The translations under genes were made by a program, and so were the position numbers. Under the pieces are notes generated by a model. That model did no database searches, had not been told where the DNA came from, and saw only the letters and a program-made list of their open reading frames with translations. 12,835 bases of DNA. It comes from Baffinella frigidus (Eukaryota; Cryptophyceae; Cryptomonadales; Baffinellaceae). The stretch covers positions 182,781 to 195,615 of the forward strand of contig MU646569.1 in assembly GCA_026770585.1 (NCBI GenBank), read 5' to 3'. Positions 1 through 6,560 of the stretch are shown here, one piece after another (position 1 is the first letter of the stretch; every line of letters starts with the position of its first letter).

Positions 1-423
1 TTGGGGGTTAGGGGTTGGGGACTAGGGTTTCTGGATAAGGTTCAATTGCGTCTGATCACCGTTCAGAATCCTCCGTTTTTCCATGCCTAGGTTGGGGATT
101 GGGGGTTAGGTGTTAGGGGTTAGGGGTGAGGGGTTGGGGACTAGGGTTCGTGGACAAGGTTCAATTAGGAGCGTCTGATCGCCGTTTAGAACCCTCCGTT
201 TTTCCATGCCTGGGTTGGGGGATGGGGGTTAGGGGTTGGGGGTGAGGGTTTCGGGTTCCTGGATAAGGAACACCAGCACCCTTCGCTTGTCAATGCCGAG
301 GGGGAGGTTGGGGGTAAGGGGTTGGGGGTTGGTGGCTTAGGGGTTGGGGTTAGGGGTTAGGGTCCGGGGTTTAGGGTTTAGGGTTCAGGGTTTAGGGTCT
401 AGAGTTGGGTTAGGGGTTAGGGT

Positions 424-455
<32 letters not shown>

Positions 456-592
456 GGTCAAGTTTTGGAGTTGTGTTCAGGGGTTCGGGTATAGGGTTCG
501 GGTTTCGGGTTTCGGGTTTACGGGTTAGAGTGTAGGGTTTGGGGTTTGGGGTTTACGCTACAGGGTTTCGGGTTTCGTGTTTCGGATTTCGG
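1..592 (+). repeat. Degenerate G-rich telomere-like block
   Basis: Almost every 6-9 bases contain GGG preceded by TTA, TTT, TTG or TTC. Variants cluster locally: five consecutive TTGAGGG units occupy 423-457 and TTTCGGG units occur around 496-520 and 563-590. These resemble degenerate TTTAGGG telomere repeats, with the G-rich strand on +. Open frames crossing the block translate to Gly/Phe/Val-rich periodic peptides and are not genes. No gene is seen here. Confidence 0.85.
15..312. repeat. ~119-bp tandem repeat within the G-rich block
   Basis: A unit starting TTGGGGACTAGGGTT and containing CTCCGTTTTTCCATGCCT begins at 15 and again at 134. The two copies are clearly homologous over about 85 bases, with a 4-base indel. 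A third, much more diverged copy lies at about 247-312 and keeps the CTGGATAAGG start and an AATGCC end. This is a local tandem duplication of a telomere-like plus unique segment. Confidence 0.75.
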
Positions 593-603
593 GATAAAAA
601 AGG

Positions 604-901
604 ACCTGTGCGGGACGAGATCCACTCGTCGCTCGTCTCCACGATCGACTCCATGTCCTTGTTCATATATGTACATATACATATTACATATTACATATAC
701 ATATATGTACATGTACATATACATATACATATACATATCACATACATATACATTTTTATATACATAGTATACATACATATATACATGCATATTATATATA
801 CATATACATATATATATTCAGAAAGCAGGGGTGGATAAATAACCTGTGCGCGAGGAGATCCACTCGTCGCTCGTCTCCACGATCGACTCCATGTCCTTGT
901 T
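604..901. repeat. 60-bp direct repeat flanking a TA-rich microsatellite
   Basis: The segments at 604-663 and 842-901 match at nearly every position (shared core ATCCACTCGTCGCTCGTC) and lie 238 bp apart. Between them (about 664-816) is a low-complexity TATACA/TATATG tract. The lead-in to the second copy, AAATAACCTGT, matches the lead-in to the E cores at 9971-9982, so this may be a distant member of that core-plus-microsatellite design. Both strands give spurious Tyr/Ile/His-rich frames. Confidence 0.85.
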
Positions 902-1080
902 GGTCACCTGCCAACAACCCACATTTAAAATATAACCCACAATCAATCAAATCGTCCCAACAACCCACATTTAAAACCACCTTCGTGCTGTGCACCGGTC
1001 GCCACCACCTCACATTTAAAAATACTTTCCTGCTATCCCGCGGTTGCCATCAATCCACATTCTAAACACCTTACCCTAAA
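901..1080. repeat. Diverged ~45-50-bp tandem repeats (CCACATTTAAAA)
   Basis: The phrase CAACCCACATTTAAAA or a close variant occurs near 914, 961, 1006 and 1052, each followed by a CC-rich spacer. This is an old, decaying tandem array. I see no coding sequence in it. Confidence 0.6.
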
Positions 1081-1112
1081 CCCGAGACCCCCTCACCGCA
1101 GCACCCCGCCGC

Positions 1113-1164
1113 CCTCAGACCACAGAATCAGGCCAGAGCCTCAGACCACAGGCTCGGGCCAGAG
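1113..1164. repeat. 26-bp tandem duplication
   Basis: Two adjacent 26-base copies beginning CCTCAGACCACAG and ending GGCCAGAG lie at 1113-1138 and 1139-1164. They differ at a few positions. Further fragments (GGCTCGGACCACAGCCAC near 1232) suggest a larger decayed array. Confidence 0.75.
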
Positions 1165-1280
1165 CCACCACACCCTGCAGAACAGTATCTGGCGTGTAAG
1201 GTAGGGCCTTCCTCCTCGAGTCCTCGCTCAGGGGCTCGGACCACAGCCACTGCATCCTACCAAATATCATCTGCGGCATA

Positions 1281-1350
1281 GGGTAGGGTAGGGTAGGGTA
1301 GGGTAGGGTAGGGTAGGGTAGGGTAGGGTAGGGTAGGGCAGGGTAGGGCA
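1281..1350 (+). repeat. (GGGTA)14 pentanucleotide tract
   Basis: Fourteen consecutive GGGTA units, of which the twelfth and fourteenth read GGGCA, fill exactly 70 bp. The pentamer is a shortened telomere-like motif (TAGGG). Its homogeneity contrasts with the degenerate repeats elsewhere and suggests recent slippage expansion. The Pro/Tyr/Thr-rich reading frames across it are artefacts. Confidence 0.95.
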
Positions 1351-1470
1351 TCTGGCCAGATGTATACCCTGAACCCTAACCCCCAACTCCTAACCAGGAC
1401 CCTGCGAAAGCCTTTCCTCCGCGATCCTCGAGTGCCAGGACCGCAGGCCCCCAAGTTAATGTGCGAGGAT

Positions 1471-1548
1471 CCTACAGTAGGCCCGTGCCTAGGGCCCTAC
1501 GGTGGTCCTAGGGGGGGGGGGGGCGGGTTCTTATGAGCGAGGTACCCC
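1471..1548. mobile_element. P-family hairpin fragment P1
   Basis: This segment contains CCTACAGTAGGCCCGTGCC, TAGGGCCCTA, a run of 13 G (1511-1523) and CTTATGAGCGAGGTACCCC. It matches the right half of the palindromic copy P2 (5775-5892) in the same orientation, and copy P3 (5971-6040) in inverted orientation. It is bounded by a 14-bp direct repeat, GTTAATGTGCGAGG, at 1455-1468 and 1591-1604. No ORF of note. Confidence 0.6.
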
Positions 1549-1594
1549 ATTTGCATGAAAGGCTCCAATTCCCCCGAGAATGCTCTACGTGTTA

Positions 1595-1749
1595 ATGTGC
1601 GAGGCCACTCAATGTAAACCGCCTTGTATGCTATCTTAAGGGTGGTTTCTCTCTTACTTAGCTATATTAGCTTCGAAATAGCTTTAATACAGGAGAAACC
1701 CCACCCCAAGATAGCAAAAACACGGTTTAGATTGAGTGGCCTCGCACAT
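1595..1749. mobile_element. 155-bp foldback (MITE-like) element
   Basis: The left end ATGTGCGAGGCCACTCAAT is mirrored by ATTGAGTGGCCTCGCACAT at the right end. Pairing is about 26/27 over the terminal part and continues more loosely (GCTATCTT/AAGATAGC, TTTCTC/GAGAAA) to about 1652 and 1692. The apex AGCTAT...ATAGCT (about 1659-1683) folds again, so the whole element is one long hairpin. It has no coding capacity. No clear target-site duplication is visible directly at its ends. It could be a non-autonomous transposon or an RNA-hairpin locus. Confidence 0.75.
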
Positions 1750-1762
1750 GAAAGTATAGACC

Positions 1763-1826
1763 TGCGGTAGGGCCCTACAGGGGTTCCTCGCGAATATTCT
1801 CCCGACGGTGGTTTCTTATGAGCTAG
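1763..1826. repeat. Degenerate P-family fragment
   Basis: The segment carries GGTAGGGCCCTACAGGGGTT and then GGTGGTTTCTTATGAGC, recalling P1 and P2 in order and orientation, though with poor similarity between the two anchors. It sits immediately to the right of the foldback at 1595-1749. Confidence 0.4.
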
Positions 1827-1928
1827 CTCTTCCTCAATTAATCTGTGCTCCTCGTTGAATACATTTAGATACTGGAGCGTTTGTACACAGTCCTGTTCGA
1901 ATTATATTCAATTAGGAGCCCAGATCAA

Positions 1929-2077
1929 CTTCATCTCGAAAGATAACTGAATCAGTTCCCTAATTAGCGGTTTCATTTAATCAGGAGACCTAATTAAATC
2001 TACTATGCCCTAACTAATTCCTCCTATGCAACCTCCTATTGAAAAGGAACCCATTCAGTTATCTTCCGAGATGAAAG
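1929..2077. mobile_element. 149-bp inverted-repeat element
   Basis: The left arm CTTCATCTCGAAAGATAACT (from 1929) pairs with the right arm AGTTATCTTCCGAGATGAAAG ending at 2077; arms are about 31 bp with a few mismatches. The interior (about 1960-2045) is AT-rich and holds several copies of AATTAGGAG/CTCCTAAT-like words in both orientations. There is no ORF. This is consistent with a MITE or foldback element. Confidence 0.65.
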
Positions 2078-2236
2078 TGAGGCAGAGCTAGGAGTCCTCG
2101 CCAGCCTCTGCCTAGTTGCCGACGCTCCCGGGATCGGCGGAGGCTCACCAGCGTGTCGGGGACCCCGTGGCCGACGCCGATGCAGCGCGCCTTCAACCGC
2201 CCGCGCCCTAGCTTCGCCTGCTTGGAGAATTCCGGA
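2078..2236. other. GC-rich unassigned segment
   Basis: Between the inverted-repeat element and the next telomere-like block is a GC-rich stretch with no long ORF. Its right end contains the first copy of the CTTCAACCGCCC module (2179-2223). I see nothing else I can support. Confidence 0.4.
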
Positions 2237-2690
2237 TCAGAGCTGAGGGTGTAGGGACTGGGGTGTGTCGTTTGGGGATGAGGGTGCAGGGCTCAGGATT
2301 TAGGGTTTAGGGTGTGGGGTGTGGGTGTTGGGGTGTAGGGTGTGGGTTTAGGGTGTGGAGTTTGGTGTGGGAGTTGGGGTGTAGGGTGAGGGATGAGTCG
2401 AGCCTTCAACCGCCCGCGCCCCAGCTTGGCCTGCTTCAGGGTTCAGGGTTCAGGGTTCAAGCTTTGGAGATTATATTGTAGTGTGTAGGGGGTGGGCGTT
2501 GAGGGTTCAGGGTTGGGGTTGGGGTTGTTCAGGGTTGGGGTTGGGGTTGGGGTTTAGCCAGGTTTGGGGATTAGGGTGTAGGGCATAGGGTGTAGGGTGT
2601 AGGGTCCAGGGTGAAGGTTTGGGGATTGGGGTTGAGGGTTTAGGGATCAATGCAGCGCGCCTTCAACCGCCCTATCTTCGCCTGCTTCAG
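2179..2690 (+). repeat. Three spaced copies of a ~42-bp module in telomere-like DNA
   Basis: The module reads GCCTTCAACCGCCCGCGCC followed by a variant of AGCTTCGCCTGCTT. Copies lie at 2179-2223, 2400-2441 and 2648-2690; the third lacks about 6 internal bases. Spacing is about 213 and 257 bp, and the spacers are degenerate G-rich telomere-like repeats. This shows that the composite unit (module plus telomere-like spacer) was duplicated. Confidence 0.8.
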
Positions 2691-2900
2691 GGACTAGGCT
2701 TCAGGGTTTGCTGATTAAGGTGTAGGGTTGAGGGTTGAGGATTGAGGGTTGAGGGGTGTAGAGTGTTTGGTGCGTGGTTTGGGGATTGGGTTGAGGGCTT
2801 AGGGTTTAGGGATTAGCGTTTTAGGGTTAAGGGTTTAGAGTTCAGGGTCTAGGGCTTAGGGTTTAGGGTGGAAGGCTTTGGTCATCAGGTCTAGGGTTAA
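2236..2900 (+). repeat. G-rich telomere-like block with TGTAGGG/TTGGGG variants
   Basis: Dense GGGTTTAGGG, GGGTGTAGGG and GGGGTTGGGG words with G on the + strand. Sub-clusters include TTCAGGG near 2437-2456 and GGGGTTGGGGTTGG around 2515-2550. No coding sequence. Confidence 0.85.
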
Positions 2901-2934
2901 CCAGCGGACTGTGCATCAGAGCCTGCCGGAACCC

Positions 2935-3085
2935 CGATCCTAAGGCCTGCAACCCTACACCCTGACCCCCACCCTACCGCTCCCTCCCTCACCCTAAACC
3001 CTAAACCCCAACCCCAACCCCTAACCCTAAATCCTACCCCCCCATAAACCCTAAACCCCAGACCCCAACCCCCAAACCCTAAGAA
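2935..3085 (-). repeat. C-rich (inverted) telomere-like block
   Basis: From about 2949 the sequence reads CCCTACACCCTGACCCCC, CCCTAAACCCTAAACCCCAA and so on: the same repeat family on the opposite strand. The switch from the upstream G-rich block falls in a short non-telomeric segment at about 2901-2945. Head-to-head telomere-like blocks imply inversion or fusion rather than a simple terminal telomere. Confidence 0.85.
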
Positions 3086-3990
3086 CCTCCCCTCCCCGGC
3101 TCTCGCCTCCAATCAACCCAACTCCTCTGACGCCCTGGGCGGCGGGAGGAGAGGGGGGAGGGATTCCACCAGCCACGGGAAGTGAACCAAATCGAGCGAT
3201 CGCAAAAGTTGATTTCCCCTGGTGATAAACCCTCAGGGTTTATCCCGTGGTGAAATTGCCCACAGGTCTCTGGGTCGCGATTTGGTTCACTTCGGGTGGC
3301 TGGTGGTTGAGGCGGGCGCACCTGCTTGGCCTGCGTGGCCGTCTCCGTGTCCGTGCTGCTCATCGCGGGACCGAGCCCCCACCGCCTGAGCCGCGGCGCA
3401 GGGGCCGCGCCGCGCGACACCGCGAGGAGGGGCCTGGCGTGGGTCGAGAGCACCATGCTGCCCGGGCTCCACGCCACTGACACCTGCGCTCCGGGACACC
3501 GGCTAGCATTCAGCGGCGATCTCGCATTCCAGAAGATGTTGATGGCTGGAGGAGTAAGACTCTGTCCCGGGTATCGTGTGGGAGGAAGGGTGGAGTTGGA
3601 GACACGAGTGTGGCGCTGCGGATGCAAGAATCTGGTGTGGAAACAGCATGACCGCTCTCCAACAACAGCATGCGGACTGTGAGCCAGGCTACCCTGTGAG
3701 ATAAATCGCGAATCCCAGCGCTGAGCAGTACTCATCCTAATCCGCGCTGGCAGCGGGAATGCCTCCCCGGGGACGCAGAACAGCGCTGAATAGTTGCACT
3801 GCCCGCAATTTGCATGCAGCCACCGAACTAGAGCAACGAGGCCAGGATCGACCCTCCACCCTCTGAGCCCTCGGTGAGGACGGCAACGACCACGTCCCCT
3901 CACACATCTCACGACGGGCGAGGAAGCCCCGCGGGGAGTTTCGGTAAAAACCTGAGCGAGGAGCGCAACCGCAGCGATGGCCCGAAGCAT
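3079..3990 (-). CDS. Candidate divergent ORF, 303 codons, unrecognised product
   Basis: This is the longest ATG-initiated frame in the window. The start codon lies at 3988-3990 on the minus strand, 272 bp from the ankyrin gene's start, so the two would be divergent. The N-terminus (MLRAIAAVALLAQVF, then Arg-rich) could be a signal or mitochondrial-type presequence. Cysteines occur in CVRGRGRC and NCGQC, but I recognise no domain. Third codon positions are fairly GC-rich in the middle. Against it: the last ~80 codons run through the inverted-repeat element at 3166-3306 and end in C-rich telomere-like DNA, and the protein is low in recognisable structure. A shorter internal start (MSSTDTETATQAKQ, near 3366) is followed by GTGCGC, a possible splice donor. 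It could be a spliced gene cut by repeats, or a chance ORF in GC-rich DNA. Confidence 0.3.
   Translation of the reverse strand: MLRAIAAVALLAQVFTETPRGASSPVVRCVRGRGRCRPHRGLRGWRVDPGLVALVRWLHANCGQCNYSALFCVPGEAFPLPARIRMSTAQRWDSRFISQGSLAHSPHAVVGERSCCFHTRFLHPQRHTRVSNSTLPPTRYPGQSLTPPAINIFWNARSPLNASRCPGAQVSVAWSPGSMVLSTHARPLLAVSRGAAPAPRLRRWGLGPAMSSTDTETATQAKQVRPPQPPATRSEPNRDPETCGQFHHGINPEGLSPGEINFCDRSIWFTSRGWWNPSPLSSRRPGRQRSWVDWRREPGRGGS
3166..3306. mobile_element. 141-bp inverted-repeat element with central palindrome (family G)
   Basis: The left arm at 3166-3194 (CCACCAGCCACGGGAAGTGA, then ACCAAATCG) pairs with the right arm at 3278-3306, about 27 of 29 positions. The centre holds the palindrome ATAAACCCTCAGGGTTTAT at 3225-3243, itself flanked by CCCTGGTG/CGTGGTG-type pairing, so the whole element can fold. 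The word GATTTGGTTCAC recurs at 12699-12710, suggesting a second decayed copy. No coding capacity of its own. It overlaps the 3' part of the doubtful minus-strand ORF. Confidence 0.75.
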
Positions 3991-4262
3991 CTTGCGGGGG
4001 CGTGTGACGCTGCTCGCCAGGGAGAACGCGGAGAGACAGGGGCTGTCCTGAAAGACCTGAAATGGCCTAGTTGGATGTCACACCCCCCTTTCAGTCCGTG
4101 AATTCAAATTTATTTGGTTTTGGGGTGCAGCTCAAAACGTACCGTATTTTTTTGGACTGTCATATTTTGGTCACGCTGGTCGTGGTCACGTTGGGAGGTC
4201 TTTACAGACCTCTCGTACTGCACCGTACAACTCTCCTACAAAGGTCTGAGCAGCGAAGAGCC
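3991..4262 (+). promoter_or_regulatory. Presumed promoter and 5' leader of the ankyrin gene
   Basis: This gap separates the ankyrin start codon from the divergent ATG at 3990. It is more AT-rich than its flanks (AAATTTATTTGG near 4108 and a T run near 4147-4152). It holds the direct repeat GGTCACG (4169 and 4184 regions), an inverted pair CTGAAAG/CTTTCAG at 4048-4054 and 4088-4094, and a perfect hairpin at 4195-4212 (GAGGTCT, 4-nt loop, AGACCTC). I see no confident TATA box. The regulatory role is inferred from position. Confidence 0.4.
4195..4212 (+). promoter_or_regulatory. Small hairpin upstream of the ankyrin start codon
   Basis: GAGGTCT (4195-4201) and AGACCTC (4206-4212) pair perfectly around the loop TTAC. 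It lies about 50 bases upstream of the ATG at 4263, so it could fall in the 5' leader or be an operator-like dyad. Chance is not excluded. Confidence 0.35.
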
Positions 4263-4754
4263 ATGGCGAAGGGTGGGCTGTTCACCCACCTCTTCCTCTC
4301 CCTCCTCTTGGGCCTCCTCGCCTGCTCTCTCGCCACATCGCCCTGTGTGCCTTTCTGGACTGCTGCGGCGATGGGCGACGTCGAGGAATTGCGCACGCAG
4401 GTGCTTGCTGGGCAGCATATCAACGCGCGGAGCGAGAATGGCCGTTCCGCGCTCATGCAGGCTGCACTCATGGGCGAAGCTGGGTCGATCCGGTTTCTTC
4501 TCGACGAAGGAGCTCACGCCTCTGCATGGGACAAAAACACAGAGTCCTCGGCACTGTCTCTCGCGGAGATGATGCGGGCAGAGCGCAAGACGGAGCGGGA
4601 GGGCAAAGGCCGCTCCTGGAAACAGCTGAACCCGAAGCACCTGGACTTCAAACTTCTTGCCTACTCTGAGATCGTGGAGCTGCTCAAGAAAGCTGAGGGG
4701 TGCGAGGCTCCCCGGGAGCAGGAGGGACAGGCGGCAGAGCCCAGCGACGAGTGA
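4263..4754 (+). CDS. Short secreted/ER-routed ankyrin-repeat protein
   Basis: The 163-residue product begins with a classic signal peptide: MAKGG, a hydrophobic Leu-rich core at residues 6-21, and a likely cleavage near residues 22-25 (CSLAT). Ankyrin repeats follow. Repeat 1 (about 30-60) shows WTAAAMGDVEELRTQVLAG. Repeat 2 (about 61-93) shows SALMQAALMGEAGSIRFLL and then GAHASAWDK. Repeat 3 (about 96-145) starts SALSLAEMM, is split by a ~30-residue basic insertion (RAERKTEREGKGRSWK) and ends EIVELLKKAEG. The tail is acidic. Ankyrin repeats bind protein partners, so an export- or endomembrane-located adaptor is plausible; no catalytic motif is seen. The start is the first in-frame ATG and has a good Kozak context (GCCATGG). 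No plastid-type phenylalanine motif follows the signal peptide. The last codons overlap GTGAGT, so the true 3' end may be spliced to a downstream exon. Confidence 0.82.
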   Translation: MAKGGLFTHLFLSLLLGLLACSLATSPCVPFWTAAAMGDVEELRTQVLAGQHINARSENGRSALMQAALMGEAGSIRFLLDEGAHASAWDKNTESSALSLAEMMRAERKTEREGKGRSWKQLNPKHLDFKLLAYSEIVELLKKAEGCEAPREQEGQAAEPSDE

Positions 4755-4856
4755 GTTTCCCACGGAGCGGGACACCCCCCTTGCCTCTGAGTCTCTCTCT
4801 CTCTCCCCCCCACCGCACCACTCCGGCATTTACGGCAGAGCCCAGCGACGAGTGAG
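4732..4856 (+). repeat. 25-bp direct repeat with two GTGAGT donor-like sites, 100 bp apart
   Basis: A 25-base sequence ending CCCAGCGACGAGTGAGT occurs at 4732-4756, spanning the annotated stop codon, and again identically at 4832-4856. The segment between contains a long CT/C tract (about 4785-4811) followed by TTTACGGCAG, which looks like a polypyrimidine tract plus acceptor. Both copies carry GTGAGT, a strong U2-type donor match. This resembles the footprint of intron gain by segmental duplication or an introner-like insertion. Equally, it could be a simple 3'UTR duplication. Confidence 0.6.
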
Positions 4857-5040
4857 TGTCCTCCCGGGGTGCGCCTGAGACCTCAGGAAGTTCCTCGCTA
4901 CACTGAGATGTTCAGGAGATGGTGTGGGTGGGCCACTGAGCGTTGGCGTGGGTGGCAGGTACTTCTCCTGTATCTCGCCCACCACGACGGACACGGGAAT
5001 ATCTCATGATTCGGAGGATTCTCAGATCGAGCCGCGCTAA
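4751..5040 (+). other. Possible spliced 3' extension of the ankyrin gene
   Basis: If GTGAGT at 4751 is used as donor and CTCAG at 4882-4886 as acceptor (136-nt intron), the frame rejoins as GAG and stays open for 51 codons to TAA at 5038-5040, removing the TGA at 4752. The pyrimidine tract at about 4785-4811 and a CTGAG branch-like word at about 4875-4879 fit. A frame of that length is not improbable by chance, and the added residues (Gly/Thr/Ser-rich) resemble no domain. An alternative acceptor at 4836 would create a tiny 14-nt exon ahead of the second GTGAGT. Confidence 0.3.
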
Positions 5041-5604
5041 GCTGTTGGAACCCCCAGAATCTCGGGTATAGTTATTTTGCTGGAGGAGTCCAGGCACCTT
5101 AGGCCGCACGTCCCGTTTCTCGCACGGGTCCTTGAGGTCCTTTCAACTCCCACCATAGGCGGACACTGGAACGGGAAGGCCCTTCTTCTCTTAGGATTGC
5201 AGGGCCGCCTGTGAGGCCCCCCCCCAAGAACCCGTTCTTTTCCTGGAGATTGGGGCGTTCCCAGCTCTGTCTCCCTCCGTGCAAAACGCGTAGAGTATGT
5301 CATATCAGTACAGGTCAATCTCTCGCAGAAACCATGCGCCCAGAAACCACCTTTGGTCGGTGGCGTCGCGGTGGGACGGTGGGTTGGGTCTTCGAATGGA
5401 TGTGGCTTATTTCCCGAGAACCGATCTTGGGATCACGACCCCTCACACAGGCCACGCTAGAGATGCCTGCTACTGCAAACTGGCTCCGAGGGACCGCAAC
5501 ACCCACGACACTGTTGTTTTATGGCAATAAATTATCCACGGTAGCGCGCTGATGCACCGAGGGTGTGAGGACCAAGTCCCGGACGAGTTCTTCTCCGCGC
5601 ATGT
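5041..5604. other. Single-copy segment without a convincing gene
   Basis: The sequence is not repetitive within this window. Frames on both strands are short (under 115 codons), most lack ATG starts, and I recognise no motif in them. An AATAAA lies at 5526-5531 and could serve as a polyadenylation signal, but it is far from the ankyrin stop codon. The segment could be 3'UTR or intergenic DNA. Confidence 0.45.
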
Positions 5605-5766
5605 CCACACAGCGGGCTACGAAGCGATTTTCCGCCCAATTTGGGCCAAGTTTCTGTTACCTTATCCGTAGGAACCCCCCTATGTCCCTACAGGTTGCCT
5701 ACCGTAGGGTCGTAGGTCTTATCGCTTTAGGGTGATTCATAAATCCCCTCAAAGTCTACTGTGTGG
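5605..5766. mobile_element. TIR element family A, copy A1 (162 bp)
   Basis: The left terminus CCACACAGCGGGCTACGAAG is mirrored at the right by CTCAAAGTCTACTGTGTGG (about 75-80% over 25 bp). After the left TIR comes a 13-bp palindrome GCCCAATTTGGGC (5634-5646), then AAGTTTCTGTTACC. The interior ATCCGTAGGAACCCCCCTAT is shared with A2 and A3. The length is identical to A3. It has no ORF and is probably a non-autonomous DNA transposon; the superfamily is not assignable from these ends. No clear target-site duplication. Confidence 0.8.
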
Positions 5767-5774
5767 GAAGACAT

Positions 5775-5892
5775 ACAGGGTACCTCGCTCATAAGAAATC
5801 GCCCCCCCTAGGACCCTACAGCAGGACTATGCCCAGGGCCCTATGGAAGTCCTAGGGGGGTGGAGTTTTCTTATGAGCGAGGTACCCCTGTA
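5775..5892. mobile_element. P-family palindromic element, copy P2 (~118 bp)
   Basis: The left end TACAGGGTACCTCGCTCATA and right end TATGAGCGAGGTACCCCTGT form an inverted repeat with one single-base indel. Pairing continues through AAGAAA/TTTTCTT and CCCCCCTAGGAC/GTCCTAGGGGGG. About 34 bp of loop contains AGGGCCCT. It starts only 8 bp after element A1. It is homologous to P1 (same orientation, right half only). Confidence 0.8.
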
Positions 5893-5946
5893 GTCCTAGC
5901 AAGACTTTTGCCTCTCGCCCCACGGCGTCATGCGAAAAGGATGCGT

Positions 5947-6110
5947 GCCGTAGTCAATACCGAAGGTTGTGCTCATGAGAAAGCGCCCCCCCCCCCAGGG
6001 CCATCATAGGGCCCTAGGCATGGGCCTACTGTAGGGTCCTAGGTGGGTTCTGTTGCCTACTGCAGGGTCCTAGGGGGGTGCTGTAGCGTCAATACCGTAG
6101 GCTGTGCGTA
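5947..6110. repeat. P3, inverted P-family copy, between ~27-bp direct repeats
   Basis: The stretch 5971-6040 (GCTCATGAGAAAGCG, poly-C, then GGGCCCTAGGCATGGGCC, then TACTGTAGGG) is the reverse complement of P1 with most positions matching. It is bordered by two similar ~27-bp segments containing GTCAATACCG (about 5947-5974 and 6080-6108). Additional TCCTAGG words at 6037-6044 and 6067-6076 repeat the P-family arm. No coding sequence. Confidence 0.6.
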
Positions 6111-6139
6111 CTTCGTTTACGTATCCTTTTGTCATTAAG

Positions 6140-6560
6140 CGGGCCCTTTCGCCCCGAGGCGGGCCCGTCCTACGCCTCCGTCCCGAGGCGGGCCTATTGC
6201 CCTGAGGCGGGCCCGTCCTATGCCTCCGCCCGTCCGCACAGCGCTCTCCACTCACAGGCCTGGGATAGGCCCACTTCGGGGCGGCGGTACTTTCTCGAAA
6301 GTCACTTTGTCTCTTCAAAGTCACCCCCCCCCCCGCGCCACTTACGCGCGGCACGTGCGGGTGAGGAGCGAGATTGCTAGAGCGGAAACGAGCCCCGAGG
6401 TGGGACCGTCCTAGGACTCCTAGGTCTCTTTCCCGAGGCGGGCCCGTCCTAAATACTCCGTTCCGAGGAGGGCCAGTCCCGAGGCGGGCTCGTCCTAAGA
6501 AACCCGTCCCCAGGCGGGCCCGTCCTACGAATCCATCCCGAGGCGGGCCCGTGGTGAGAG
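6140..6560 (+). repeat. GC-rich minisatellite, ~30-bp unit, two blocks
   Basis: The core CCGAGGCGGGCCCGTCCTA recurs about every 28-32 bp in 6152-6230 and again in 6394-6560, with point variants such as GAGGTGGGACCG and CCAGGCGGGCCCG. The two blocks are separated by a non-repeated segment (6231-6393) that includes a poly-C run. After each block comes a similar stretch with CGCGCGGCA (about 6347 and 6567) followed by GAGGAG. The minus-strand frame across it (repeating RTGPPRG-like peptide) follows from the repeat and is not annotated as a gene. Confidence 0.85.

Noticed and set aside
3326-3682. 118-codon plus-strand frame with a hydrophobic N-terminus resembling a signal peptide
   Set aside because: The start codon is TTG and there is no upstream in-frame ATG, which is unlikely in a eukaryote. 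It lies antisense to the larger minus-strand frame.
5211-5552. 113-codon plus-strand frame downstream of the ankyrin gene
   Set aside because: It starts with GTG rather than ATG, has no recognisable motif, and overlaps other short frames equally open on both strands.
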